A stretch of DNA of 64,000 nt from positions 60,782 through 124,781 of the forward strand of contig JBEBHJ010000001.1 of the NCBI GenBank assembly GCA_040081075.1. The letters run 5' to 3'. Within the stretch, counting starts at the first letter, position 1; each line of letters opens with the position of its first letter. The translations under genes were made by a program, and so were the position numbers. Below the pieces are notes generated by a model. It worked only from the letters and a program-made list of their open reading frames with translations. It made no database searches and was not told where the DNA came from. Source of the stretch: JANJUB01 sp040081075 (lineage in GTDB: Bacteria; Armatimonadota; Fimbriimonadia; Fimbriimonadales; Fimbriimonadaceae). Positions 52,691 through 61,748 of this stretch are shown here, one piece after another.

Positions 52691-55402
52691 TTAGCCGAGA
52701 AGCGATGGCAAGATGGACAGAGCGTCCGAGACCTTGCTCGGGTCTTTACCGCCCGCCGTCGCAAAATCAGGACGGCCGCCACCGCCGCCGCCAGCAACCT
52801 TCGATACTTCTCGCACGATGTTGCCCGCGTGGGCGCCATTTGCCAGAGCTTCCGAACCGATCTTACAGATGAAAGTCACCTTGCCTCCGTTGACAACGGC
52901 GGCAAGCGCAACAATCTTGGGATTTGAATTGACGGCTTGGTCTACGCCATTCGCGGCAATCTTCTGATCAACATCTTCAAAGGCAGCGGTCCAAACCTCA
53001 AACGGGCCCACCGACTGAACTTGGCCCGCCGATCCCTGGGCTCCCCCGCTCACCATTTTTGCTTGCAGTTTTTCAAGCTTCTGGCGCTCTTCGCGGAGCT
53101 CATCGGACATGCGGGCCACGGCGGCCACGAGTTGTCCCGGCGTTGACTTCAACAGCTGTGCTGCTTCTCTGATGGCATGGGACTGTTGCACCGCTTGCTC
53201 GTAAACCCCGAGGCCGCTGATTGCCTCTATGCGTCGAACACCACTAGCCGCAGAAGACTCACTGGTTATCCGAAAGAGCCCGATCTGGCCCGTGTTGTTG
53301 ACATGAATCCCCCCACACAGCTCAATCGAAAACTCTGGTATCTCAACAACTCGCACCCGATCTCCGTATTTCTCGCCAAACAGAGCCATGGCGCCCAAAG
53401 CCTTTGCCTCGGCAATAGGCACGTCCGCGTGGATGTTAACCGGCTTACCACTTAAAATTTGTGTGTTTACAATCTGCTCCACTTCCGAAATCTCTTCGGG
53501 TGTCATAGCTTTGCCGTGGCTAAAATCGAACCTCAGGTGGCGCGGCTCTACTAGTGACCCCTTCTGGGCGACATGCTTTCCCAGAACCTCGCGCAAAGCC
53601 GCGTGAAGCAAGTGAGTCGCGGTGTGATTACGTATGATTCGCGCACGCCGATTCGCGTCCACAGTTGCTCGGACGGGCTTACCAAAAACGTCACTTGAAC
53701 CGCGTGTTGTTCGGCAGAGGTGGATCCATACGCCGTCTTGTTTGCCGACATCCAGAACTTCTAACTCAAACTCCTCGCCCAAAATTACTCCGGTGTCACC
53801 CACCTGACCGCCGGACTCCGCGTAAAATGGCGAACGGTCTAGTGCCACCGCAATTTCACTGCCATCCTCATTCGCGGGGACGACGCCGACGATTGTCGCA
53901 TGCTCATCGGTGGTCTGGTAACCATCGAACTGGGTCGGGGTTGGGCTCGTTTCAAATTGGATAATGATTTCAACCCCGCCATAGACCGTGTCCATGCCGC
54001 TTGCTCCCCGGCTTCGCTCTTGCGCTTCTAGGAGTGCTTGCTCATATCCCGCTTCGTTGACTTGAACGCCAGCCTCTTCGCAGAGTTCGCGAGTAACTTC
54101 TAAAGGAAAGCCGAACGTATCGTACAATCGGAAAGCCAAATGCCCATCGAGAACCCGCGTTGCATTAGGAATGCGGATGAGCTTTTCGAGCTCTTCGGCC
54201 AGCATCTCGGTTCCGTTCGCGACCGTCCGTCTGAACAAGCTCTCCTCGTTGAGGAGCGTTTCCGCGATCATCTCACGCCGTTCAACAAGCTCGGTGTAGT
54301 GATCGCCCATTGCTTCCACAACGCCTTCAAAAACAAGGTGGAAGAAAGGCTGATCGAATCCCAAGGTGCGTTGCCCCTTCAGCACAGCGCGGCGAATAAG
54401 CCGGCGCAATACATATCCACGCCCGGTATTGCCAGGTAGCACTCCGTCTGCAATACAGAAACAAGCGGTGCGAATGTGGTCCGCAATAATACGGATCGCC
54501 CTTCCTTCGTTTTCGTCACCAGTTGCATTGACCATCATCGCCTTTATGCGTCGAATAATCGGCTCGAACAAATCGGTTTCATACACAGAACTCAGGCCGT
54601 TCAAAACTGCGATGGTTCGCTCAAGTCCCATGCCTGTATCAATGCTCTTAAAGGGCAAATCGGGCATGCCGTCCTTGACGTAACCGTCACCCGGGCGCTC
54701 GGGATTTCGAAGGTGACCCTGCCACTCCGACTGAATAAAGACATCGTTCCAGATCTCAAGCCAGTTCTTGGCTTCATCATCCCGGAGCCAGTCCTCAACA
54801 GAATAGTCTCCCGTCGGCGGTGGAACATCATTGGATGTCCAGTAAAACATCTCCGAGTTTGGACCACATGGTCCCGGGGGACCACTTGAAAATGCTCCGG
54901 CCGGCCAATAGTTCGTCTCCTCCCCCAACCTAAACACACGCGTGGTTGGGTCGATTCCAACACTCTTTAGGTGGAAACACCATTGCTCAAACGCTTCATC
55001 GTCCTCGCCGAATACCGTAAAGCTGAGCCGGTTAGGGTCGAGTCCAAGCCATGCCGTTGAGGTCAGAAACTCCCAGGAATAGTCGATTGCCGTCTTCTTA
55101 AAATAGTCGCCGAACGAAAAGTTGCCCAGCATTTCGAAAAACGTTAAGTGGCTCAAATTGCCTACTGATTCAATGTCGCCGGTGCGAACACACTTTTGAG
55201 CCGTCGTTAGCCGCTTGTTCGGGGGCTGTGCGACACCGCGAAAATAAGGCTTGAACTGGACCATTCCCGCCCCATTGAACAGTAACGACTCATCCAAGCG
55301 ACCCGTCACATCGTAGGGCACTAACGAGCCCGAGGGATAGATAGAGTGTCCCTTGGATTCAAAGAATTGCAGGTATTTGAGTCGGAGTTCGCGGGCCGTC
55401 AT
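52691..55402 (-). CDS. alaS: alanine--tRNA ligase
   Basis: 903 aa, full length. The class II catalytic core is at the N-terminus (FFESKGHSIYPSGSLVP, FNGAGMVQFKPYFRG), followed by the tRNA-binding region and the editing domain with zinc ligands HTATHLLH (HxxxH) and CGGIH. The C-Ala domain is Gly-rich near its end (VAGGGGGGRPDFATAGG). It charges tRNA-Ala and clears mischarged Ser/Gly. A TTATAT box lies 6 nt before the ATG, so it is probably transcribed separately from lpxC, which ends 27 bp upstream. Confidence 0.97.
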   Translation of the reverse strand: MTARELRLKYLQFFESKGHSIYPSGSLVPYDVTGRLDESLLFNGAGMVQFKPYFRGVAQPPNKRLTTAQKCVRTGDIESVGNLSHLTFFEMLGNFSFGDYFKKTAIDYSWEFLTSTAWLGLDPNRLSFTVFGEDDEAFEQWCFHLKSVGIDPTTRVFRLGEETNYWPAGAFSSGPPGPCGPNSEMFYWTSNDVPPPTGDYSVEDWLRDDEAKNWLEIWNDVFIQSEWQGHLRNPERPGDGYVKDGMPDLPFKSIDTGMGLERTIAVLNGLSSVYETDLFEPIIRRIKAMMVNATGDENEGRAIRIIADHIRTACFCIADGVLPGNTGRGYVLRRLIRRAVLKGQRTLGFDQPFFHLVFEGVVEAMGDHYTELVERREMIAETLLNEESLFRRTVANGTEMLAEELEKLIRIPNATRVLDGHLAFRLYDTFGFPLEVTRELCEEAGVQVNEAGYEQALLEAQERSRGASGMDTVYGGVEIIIQFETSPTPTQFDGYQTTDEHATIVGVVPANEDGSEIAVALDRSPFYAESGGQVGDTGVILGEEFELEVLDVGKQDGVWIHLCRTTRGSSDVFGKPVRATVDANRRARIIRNHTATHLLHAALREVLGKHVAQKGSLVEPRHLRFDFSHGKAMTPEEISEVEQIVNTQILSGKPVNIHADVPIAEAKALGAMALFGEKYGDRVRVVEIPEFSIELCGGIHVNNTGQIGLFRITSESSAASGVRRIEAISGLGVYEQAVQQSHAIREAAQLLKSTPGQLVAAVARMSDELREERQKLEKLQAKMVSGGAQGSAGQVQSVGPFEVWTAAFEDVDQKIAANGVDQAVNSNPKIVALAAVVNGGKVTFICKIGSEALANGAHAGNIVREVSKVAGGGGGGRPDFATAGGKDPSKVSDALSILPSLLG

Positions 55403-55408
55403 TTCTCG

Positions 55409-55414
55409 ATATAA
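55409..55414 (-). promoter_or_regulatory. -10-like element TTATAT for alaS
   Basis: Minus-strand TTATAT lies 6 nt before the ATG at 55402, in the 27-bp gap after lpxC. Confidence 0.3.
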
Positions 55415-55429
55415 GGGTACCAGCCCAGA

Positions 55430-56233
55430 CTAACCGGGGTGAACTGCTTGAAACAGCAGGTTTGCCGCCTGCACGGTTGCCGCGTGCCCGGTACGCTCGG
55501 CCACCACATTCAAAAACCGGATAGGTACGCCCGCCAAGTAGAGATCGCCAATCGCATCGAGCAACTTGTGCCGGGCTGGCTCATCGGGCCACTTTGAATC
55601 GTTGTTATAGCCTGAGGTGCCCAAAATTAGAGCGGTTTCCAAATTAAGCCCCTTCGCAAAGCCGGCGGCCAACAGTTCGGGGATCTGCTCTTCGAAACCA
55701 AACGTCCGCGCCCCTGCCACCTCCCTTTCGTAGCCAACAGGAAGCGACGGCACCTCACACTCCTGGTGCCCCGGCCACCGATCACCCGTCTCAAAAACGT
55801 AGCGCCAATGTCCCCCACCCCTTGATATGGCCAACTTTGAGTCGTTTTGTTGAACAAAAACGCGAGTGAAGAGATTGGGTAACTCGCGAGTACCAATGAT
55901 GGTTGCGCTCGCTTGATTCAGAGCCTGCAAAAACGGCAAAGCGCTCCCATCAAGTGCAGGCAGTTCTGGGGCAGAAAGCTCGATGTCAACGTCCGTGATT
56001 TCCGCTCCCGCAAGTGCACTCATCAGGTGCTCAATCGTGGAAACATCGCCCAATCGGGTGCAAAGGCGTGTATCCGTCACATTCTGGGGGAGTGCCTCCC
56101 ACTTTCCAGAACCGCATCTAAACACGATCCCAGCCTCGCCGGGACGCATCTTGACCGAAACGGGCACCCCCGAGTGAAGTCCCGTTCCTCCGACCTCGAC
56201 ATCGCTGGCCACAGTTCTGCGATCAAAGATCAT
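55430..56233 (-). CDS. lpxC: UDP-3-O-acyl-N-acetylglucosamine deacetylase LpxC
   Basis: 267 aa, slightly shorter than the ~300 aa norm. Zinc and catalytic motifs are present: STIEHLMSALAG, DEPARHKLLDAIGDLYLAG (His and Asp) and the late catalytic His in ERTGHAATVQAANLL. It performs the committed step of lipid A synthesis. Its start overlaps lpxD by 4 bp. The FabZ fusion seen in some phyla is absent. Confidence 0.93.
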   Translation of the reverse strand: MIFDRRTVASDVEVGGTGLHSGVPVSVKMRPGEAGIVFRCGSGKWEALPQNVTDTRLCTRLGDVSTIEHLMSALAGAEITDVDIELSAPELPALDGSALPFLQALNQASATIIGTRELPNLFTRVFVQQNDSKLAISRGGGHWRYVFETGDRWPGHQECEVPSLPVGYEREVAGARTFGFEEQIPELLAAGFAKGLNLETALILGTSGYNNDSKWPDEPARHKLLDAIGDLYLAGVPIRFLNVVAERTGHAATVQAANLLFQAVHPG

Positions 56234-57258
56234 TCGTCGTTAACCTTCTTCTCTAGGGCCCTTATCCGTGAGAGCATCTCGGGAAGCTTAGCGAACGCCT
56301 TTAGAACGCGAAGGCCATCCATGATCGGAATCGCCGGACGTCCAATATATGCGCCAGGCTCAGTGATGTCCTTCTCCAGGCCAGACATTCCCCCGATGTG
56401 TACGTCGTCTCCTACTCTAATGTGATCTTTAAATCCGGTCATGCCACCAACTACACATCGATCGCCCAAAGACGAACTTCCGGCGATTCCGCTCTGGGCG
56501 GCAATCACGGTATGTGAGCCCACATGGCAGTTGTGCGCGATCTGAATGAGGTTATCAAGTTTAGTGCCGTCTCCGACCGTCGTTTCACCGGCGGTCGCGC
56601 GGTCAATGGTTGTATTTGCTCCAATCTCAACGTGATCGCCAATGGTTACGCCACCGACTTGCGGCACTTTTACCCGGCGTGACCCATCCCAAACAAATCC
56701 GAACCCATCCGCCCCTAAAACCACGCCCGGGTGCACGGTGCAGTTTTCGCCGATCCGAACATCTTGAACGAGAGTCACTCGGGGTTGAAGCAAAGTGTTC
56801 GCCCCAATCTCGCAGCCCGGCCCGATGAAGCAAAACGGCGAAACAACCACCCCGTCTCCAATCTCGGCGTCCCCTTCAATCACAACATAGGCTCCAATCG
56901 AAGCAGTCTCCGCGATCTGTGCGAGGCTCGAAATGACCGCGGAAGGGTGCACGCCCGGCGATGGCTTTGAATGCCGTTGGCTCATCATCAGGAGCTTGAA
57001 AAAAGCTTCTCTTGGGGTCTTCACCCGAATGTGCGGGATGCTAGGGGCCCGGTCCTCGACGCCGATCAGTACAGCGCCAACCCCGGAGGATTCGGCATCA
57101 GCAAGATACGCGTCCGATTCTGCAAACGCAATACCGGACGGATCGGGAGTATCGGCAGAAACCGGGCGGCTGATCGGCAAGTCGGCGGGGCCGAATGGTT
57201 CGCCTGCCAGTATTTCGGCGAGCGTAGCTAGGGTCCAGCGCGGTGGTTTTGTTTCCAT
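56230..57258 (-). CDS. lpxD: UDP-3-O-(3-hydroxyacyl)glucosamine N-acyltransferase LpxD
   Basis: 342 aa from the ATG at 57258. An N-terminal uridine-binding domain (about 1-95) is followed by left-handed beta-helix hexapeptide repeats (IGAYVVIEGDAEIGDGVVV, TIGDHVEIGANTTIDR), with the catalytic-region His in IAHNCHVGSHTVIAA, and a C-terminal helix. It adds the second acyl chain to lipid A precursors. It overlaps the upstream lipoprotein gene by 31 bp and lpxC by 4 bp. Confidence 0.95.
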   Translation of the reverse strand: METKPPRWTLATLAEILAGEPFGPADLPISRPVSADTPDPSGIAFAESDAYLADAESSGVGAVLIGVEDRAPSIPHIRVKTPREAFFKLLMMSQRHSKPSPGVHPSAVISSLAQIAETASIGAYVVIEGDAEIGDGVVVSPFCFIGPGCEIGANTLLQPRVTLVQDVRIGENCTVHPGVVLGADGFGFVWDGSRRVKVPQVGGVTIGDHVEIGANTTIDRATAGETTVGDGTKLDNLIQIAHNCHVGSHTVIAAQSGIAGSSSLGDRCVVGGMTGFKDHIRVGDDVHIGGMSGLEKDITEPGAYIGRPAIPIMDGLRVLKAFAKLPEMLSRIRALEKKVNDE

Positions 57259-58241
57259 GAGAGGAATTCCGTGGTTCGGTCGGGAGCATTTCTTGAAGTC
57301 GACAGTTTGAAGCCACTGGTCGCCGCCCAAATTTCCGCTTCAAGTTCTAAAGCACGCCGCATCTTCATTTTGACACCTGAGGGCGTTAGCGGACCGCCGA
57401 CCTTGGGCGTTACAGCGGGAGTATTGCCTGGTTTTGGTTGCTCCGCGCGGGTTGGGGCGAATTCAAGTTGAGATTGGATCGAGGCAACATCGTCTAAGCT
57501 CGCGGTTTGCTTTGCCACCAGTTCGGCGGCTTCTTGCTTCGCACGTTTGTCTGCGGCTAAACGCAAAGCCTCTACCTTCAACCGGATTTCGATTAGCGCC
57601 TCGGAGAGTGCGTTATCAGCTGACGCAATCTGGATCTCAACGGCTTTTTCATAGTCAGCATCGATCCGGGTCAAGTCTTCGCGCAGAATACGGGCCTCCT
57701 CTGCGAAGATGCCGCCCTTGACCACTCCAATACGCTTCTTTGTTGATTTTGGATCGGTATCAGGAAAACCAGCATGCATGGAGAGCCGCACGATCTTCGG
57801 GGCACGTTCCTCCGCATAAGCATCAAATATTGGCCTCAGGCCCTCAAGCGCGGCTTTGAGTCGCCCCTGCCGGTCCACCCCATACTTTTCTAACAGACTT
57901 GCCTCCGCCTTGTTAACCTCGCTCAGATACGCTTGGCGTAAGCGGTCGGCCAAGTCCGCCTCGGCATCGCGGCGGTTAGATGCGATTAGACTTTCGATCT
58001 GCTTTCGCCGGCTAAGCGTATCTGCGCCAGCTATCTGTCGGGCACCTTCACCTTTGATATTGGCCGACTCGACCGCACTTAACTCAGGCGAAAACTGCGA
58101 AATGGCAGCAGCCGGAGGTGTGGCAGGCTCGAGCCTCATGACCCGGTCAACGTCCACAAAAACGGGTTGCACCCGTTCTTGGGAGCAACCCGAAATGCCG
58201 AGAATCAGCAACAAACCCAGTCCGCTAGTTTTTCTTAGCAT
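57228..58241 (-). CDS. hypothetical coiled-coil lipoprotein
   Basis: 337 aa. Lipobox GISGC (Cys19). A largely helical mature chain shows heptad-like stretches (about 75-150 and 190-255, RRDAEADLADRLRQAYLSEV, ALRLAADKRAKQEAAELVAKQ), a Pro/Gly-rich segment at about 268-290 and a short C-terminal helix. No family is recognised. It overlaps skp by 17 bp and lpxD by 31 bp, and sits in the outer-membrane assembly operon where E. coli has no gene. A periplasmic chaperone or envelope-spacer role is possible but unproven. Confidence 0.7.
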   Translation of the reverse strand: MLRKTSGLGLLLILGISGCSQERVQPVFVDVDRVMRLEPATPPAAAISQFSPELSAVESANIKGEGARQIAGADTLSRRKQIESLIASNRRDAEADLADRLRQAYLSEVNKAEASLLEKYGVDRQGRLKAALEGLRPIFDAYAEERAPKIVRLSMHAGFPDTDPKSTKKRIGVVKGGIFAEEARILREDLTRIDADYEKAVEIQIASADNALSEALIEIRLKVEALRLAADKRAKQEAAELVAKQTASLDDVASIQSQLEFAPTRAEQPKPGNTPAVTPKVGGPLTPSGVKMKMRRALELEAEIWAATSGFKLSTSRNAPDRTTEFLSWKQNHRAGP

Positions 58242-58866
58242 TCATCGCCTTGAGGGCGGCTTCGGTAATGTCGTTCGCACCATAGGGGGCAATACCAAGT
58301 TCGAGGACAACCGTAAAACCTTGGGCTTTACCAACTTCTTGTACCGAGGCGCGCGCCCGGTTTAGGCTCTCAAGCTTTTGCTTATCCGCCCAGGCTTGGA
58401 GATCGTTGGTGAAAACTCGCAACCACTCCTGCGCCGTCTGCTCCATGTTAGCCGCTTGGTTTGCGTACTCCTCAAGGAGCTTTCGCTCCTCGGGCGTAAG
58501 GTTGGGCTTCTGGGCGAGCTCGTCATTTTTTTTGCGAGCTGCGATAACATCCGCCTTAATCCGGTCCAACTTCGACTTTTCTTCAGCTGTAAGTGCGGCT
58601 GGCTTTATGCTGAGGTCTCGAATGTCGGTGGCTTGTTGCACGCTGAGAACTCGATATTGGTCAATGAACTCCAAAACACCTTCGCGTGCCGATTTCATCG
58701 CCTTGAAATCATCCTGATTCTTTTTGCCAAATTCGCTCTTTTCAACAATGGACGTGATGTCGGCAACCGCGATCTTTAAGGGGCCGTCATCAAATCCAGA
58801 ACCAAATAGAACGCCAAGGAGAAGCGCAGCAACTAGCCAGCCAAGTTTGTCAATTTTCAATGTCAT
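58225..58866 (-). CDS. OmpH/Skp-like periplasmic chaperone
   Basis: 213 aa. A signal or anchor (LGWLVAALLLGVLFGSG) is followed by the Skp pattern: IAVADITSIVEKSEFGKKNQDDF, a long charged coiled coil (about 80-165), and a return strand (GFTVVLELGIAPYGANDIT) that ends in TEAALKAMNAKK, as in Skp. It would hold unfolded outer-membrane proteins on their way to BamA, whose gene lies 11 bp upstream. Confidence 0.82.
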   Translation of the reverse strand: MTLKIDKLGWLVAALLLGVLFGSGFDDGPLKIAVADITSIVEKSEFGKKNQDDFKAMKSAREGVLEFIDQYRVLSVQQATDIRDLSIKPAALTAEEKSKLDRIKADVIAARKKNDELAQKPNLTPEERKLLEEYANQAANMEQTAQEWLRVFTNDLQAWADKQKLESLNRARASVQEVGKAQGFTVVLELGIAPYGANDITEAALKAMNAKKN

Positions 58867-58877
58867 AGTTTTTCCTG

Positions 58878-60668
58878 TTAGAAAGACGTTCCAATAAGGA
58901 AGTGAGTCCGTGTTTTTCCTTTTTCGTTGAGCCCGAAATCGAGCCGGATAGGGCCAAGGGGAGTTTTGAAACTAAATCCAAGTCCATAGCCCAGATGCAG
59001 TTGGGGTTTGTCAGACTGTTGCAGTCCGTTTACCGTCCCAAAGCCGCCCCAAGCGCCGCCGTAATCAATGAAGGGAATAATGTTAAATGATTTTTGAATC
59101 GGATGTCGATATTCCGCCGTAAACAGTAGAGTTTGTCGGCCCCAGAACTGGTCATCCGCGTATCCCCTAACCGTATCTGATCCACCCGCGAAGAACTGCT
59201 CGTAGAACGGCACTTTCCCGGAAATCGTTCCGTATTTGGCACGGATGGCGAGAACTCTTCGCGAACCATCAAAATCTTTCGCGGTTCGTCGTGGCTGCGA
59301 AGTGTAGTAGGACTTAAACTCGACGGAAGTGCGAACGAAGTTGTTTGCACCCAGCGCACTGGGATCAGTCAACGCCCCTCCGATGCCGGTAATGTTCGCA
59401 AATCCTGGTTCGATTAAGAAGCTCAACCAGTCTCCCCGGGATGGATCAATGTCAAGGTCTCGATTGTTTCGCACGTAGCCAAACTGTCCGAGCAACATCG
59501 TGCCATCTTGCTTCACGAAACTCTGCGGGTTGGTTACGTTGAGCTCGGTGGTCTTGATTCCTTCGTAGCGAAGGCCAACGCTGTAATTTGCTTTTCCACC
59601 TGCCGGTCGCCCAAATCCCGCCGATACACCGGTACGCCTCTCGGTAAAGTTATCTCCGCTTGAGGAGGAGTTCGTCAAGCTGCTCCCAAATCGGTGGACG
59701 ATTCGCGAATAAATGTCGAAGTTAAACGACGTGCCAACGCTATCCATGAATGGATTGACGAAACCGAGATTAACCGACGGACCGCTGCCGGCCGTAACCG
59801 CCTGGTTGTATTCAAGATTGATAGTCTGACCGGTTCCACGGAAGTTGTTTTCCGAAAGTCTCAACAGGCCCCCAAAGCTAGCGCGAGGGTCCATGGTGGC
59901 GCCGAAAACGATGTTTCCGGTCCTAGCTTCCTTTATGTCAATCGCCAGGTCAACGGTTGATTGGTCCTCGCTCAGCTTATCGGTCGGCGTGATTTTCTCA
60001 AACCATTGAGTTGAGAAGAGTCGCTGCAAATCGTCAATCCACTTCGGATCGCTGTAAACGTCACCCGGCTTAGTTTTGATCATTCGTTTGAAAACGAGAG
60101 GCTTTGTTCGCGAATTGCCGGTGACCGTTACAGTGCCAACCTTAAGCTCCTGGAGGGCGATGCTGACGGTACTGGGCGAATCTTCCAGTGGCTCAAATTG
60201 AGTAACACCAATCAAAAAGCCGCGGTCGGTGTAGAGTTTCTTGATCGCATCGGCTGTGGGCTTTTGAGATTTGAGGTTAAACACTTTGCCAACTTCGACC
60301 TGAACAACCTTCATCAGGTCTTCGGTGGAAACCACCGTGTTTCCTACGATTCGAACTTCCTTAACCACGTCGAACTCGGATACGTCTACCATGACGCGCC
60401 AATTGTTGCCGTCAATCAGGCTCGGCCGAACGTCGGCAGCCTTAAAGAAGCCCATTCCGAGAATTGAATCACGATCCCGAACCAGAAGCTTGTCATCATA
60501 GGCGCCGCCAACCTTCGTTCGCATACTCCCAAGGATCGCTTCCTTGTTAATATTCTTATTGCCGGTAACGACAATTTCTGTAATTTGTCCAACACCTTGA
60601 GCAACCGACATCGCTGCTAGTACACAAAAAGTGAGCATTCCAACTGCTCGTTTATTTCGCTGAGTCAT
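58878..60668 (-). CDS. bamA: outer membrane assembly factor BamA-like protein
   Basis: 596 aa, shorter than the ~800 aa proteobacterial BamA. A signal peptide is followed by about three POTRA domains (ITEIVVTGNKNINKEAIL, VVKEVRIVGNTVVSTEDL, VGTVTVTGNSRTKPLVF), and a 16-strand barrel with the lid motif GGSDTVRGY and a C-terminal beta-signal ending in Phe (THFLIGTSF). It inserts beta-barrels into the outer membrane. It is the first gene of bamA-skp-lipoprotein-lpxD-lpxC. No leaderless box is seen at its start. Confidence 0.93.
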   Translation of the reverse strand: MTQRNKRAVGMLTFCVLAAMSVAQGVGQITEIVVTGNKNINKEAILGSMRTKVGGAYDDKLLVRDRDSILGMGFFKAADVRPSLIDGNNWRVMVDVSEFDVVKEVRIVGNTVVSTEDLMKVVQVEVGKVFNLKSQKPTADAIKKLYTDRGFLIGVTQFEPLEDSPSTVSIALQELKVGTVTVTGNSRTKPLVFKRMIKTKPGDVYSDPKWIDDLQRLFSTQWFEKITPTDKLSEDQSTVDLAIDIKEARTGNIVFGATMDPRASFGGLLRLSENNFRGTGQTINLEYNQAVTAGSGPSVNLGFVNPFMDSVGTSFNFDIYSRIVHRFGSSLTNSSSSGDNFTERRTGVSAGFGRPAGGKANYSVGLRYEGIKTTELNVTNPQSFVKQDGTMLLGQFGYVRNNRDLDIDPSRGDWLSFLIEPGFANITGIGGALTDPSALGANNFVRTSVEFKSYYTSQPRRTAKDFDGSRRVLAIRAKYGTISGKVPFYEQFFAGGSDTVRGYADDQFWGRQTLLFTAEYRHPIQKSFNIIPFIDYGGAWGGFGTVNGLQQSDKPQLHLGYGLGFSFKTPLGPIRLDFGLNEKGKTRTHFLIGTSF

Positions 60669-60775
60669 CTACCACCCCAAACCACATCCTCTGAGTGTAC
60701 ATCTTGACGCCCCAGCAATGTTCCCGTGTCGGTCTTTTGCTGATTTTAGAGTTCGCGGGGCAATTTGAAGGAAGG

Positions 60776-60781
60776 TATAAT
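60776..60781 (+). promoter_or_regulatory. -10 element TATAAT for tRNA-Leu
   Basis: A perfect TATAAT lies 15 nt before the 5' end of tRNA-Leu. No clear -35 is seen. Confidence 0.5.
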
Positions 60782-60796
60782 GCTATTTCACTTCGT

Positions 60797-60882
60797 GCGC
60801 GGATGGTGAAATTGGTAGACACGCTACCTTGAGGTGGTAGTGCCCACAAAGCGTGAAGGTTCGAGTCCTTTTCCGCGCACCA
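60797..60882 (+). tRNA. tRNA-Leu (anticodon GAG)
   Basis: Class II tRNA of 86 nt. The acceptor stem GCGCGGA pairs with TCCGCGC. The D-arm is GGTGAAATTGGTAGACAC, the anticodon arm CTACC-TTGAGGT-GGTAG, with a long variable arm, T-loop GGTTCGAGTCC and encoded CCA. It ends 1 bp before the stop of the convergent gene. Confidence 0.95.
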
Positions 60883-60883
60883 C

Positions 60884-61510
60884 TTATTTTTCAAGCTTCT
60901 TGATGGCAATTGTGTAGGTATAAGTCGAGCCGTCGCCGCCTGGCAAAAAGGCATTTTCGCACTTGACGGTTGCCTCCAAAATTTGTCCTTTCGGGTTAAT
61001 CGTCCACAGACCCGTCGCTCGAATGCCGCCTTTCTCGGTGAACAAGGTTCGAATCTTGGTCGCCCTGTCGTTCACTTCGATAACTGTCGCCCGATATTCC
61101 GCAACGGGAATCCCGGCTGAAATGTCACCCGGAATCGACGCGTTGCTCAACTCCGAATAGCGGGTGGCACGCCAGAGCCGCAGGGTAAATCGATCCGGGG
61201 GAGCTGGCTCAAGTACGGGAAACAGCTTAGGTTTACGGATCTCTCTTAACAGGATGGGCGTAGGTTCTCCTTCGTTTTGAAACTCGGTTTCGCCTACCCA
61301 AGATCGCAACAATACGCGACTTACTTCGATTTCTTCAGGTGATTTTTGCGTTAAGGTCTCACGGAAAACCAAACGCTCTGAAGGGAATGTTGGGTCTTTA
61401 GGAACGGCCCGGCAGTCGAGCTCTTGGATCCATGCAGTGCCCGCAGCCATTGATATTGTTGGAGGCAAATTTCGCTGGAGACTAATCACCAAGGTCAAGA
61501 GGACGTTCAT
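60884..61510 (-). CDS. hypothetical secreted protein
   Basis: 208 aa. A weak N-terminal hydrophobic segment (MNVLLTLVISLQ) is followed by a beta-rich domain (FRETLTQKSPEEIEVSRVLL, RFTLRLWRATRYS, WTINPKGQILEATVKCEN) resembling other secreted proteins of this window in layout. It overlaps the end of the small coiled-coil gene by 29 bp. The family is unknown. Confidence 0.55.
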   Translation of the reverse strand: MNVLLTLVISLQRNLPPTISMAAGTAWIQELDCRAVPKDPTFPSERLVFRETLTQKSPEEIEVSRVLLRSWVGETEFQNEGEPTPILLREIRKPKLFPVLEPAPPDRFTLRLWRATRYSELSNASIPGDISAGIPVAEYRATVIEVNDRATKIRTLFTEKGGIRATGLWTINPKGQILEATVKCENAFLPGGDGSTYTYTIAIKKLEK

Positions 61511-61748
61511 TTGATTTTCGGTAACCTCGTTCGCGCGCCAACTCCTCTTTCCCTAAGGGCGACTCGTACTTGGCCTTTTGCCCTTCAAGGTCCACGCGCT
61601 GAGTTTCGGCGCGTCTCGCTTCTCGGATATGCGCATCGGCTTTGGCACGTTGTTCGCGATAAACGTTCCAGGGCCGCATGCTTAGTCCTACGCCAAGCGC
61701 GACGGCGCCAAGAAGAAAAATGCCGTTAACTAAGAGACGTGTTTTCAT
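61482..61748 (-). CDS. small membrane-anchored coiled-coil protein (FtsL/DivIC-like in shape)
   Basis: 88 aa. One TM helix (about 6-23) is followed by a charged coiled coil (about 30-60) and a short conserved-looking end, GKEELARERGYRKSNERPLDL, which recalls the ARERGY..kpgE motif of septum initiators. The similarity is weak and the gene lies beside pyk, not in a division cluster. It overlaps pyk by 4 bp. Confidence 0.5.
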   Translation of the reverse strand: MKTRLLVNGIFLLGAVALGVGLSMRPWNVYREQRAKADAHIREARRAETQRVDLEGQKAKYESPLGKEELARERGYRKSNERPLDLGD

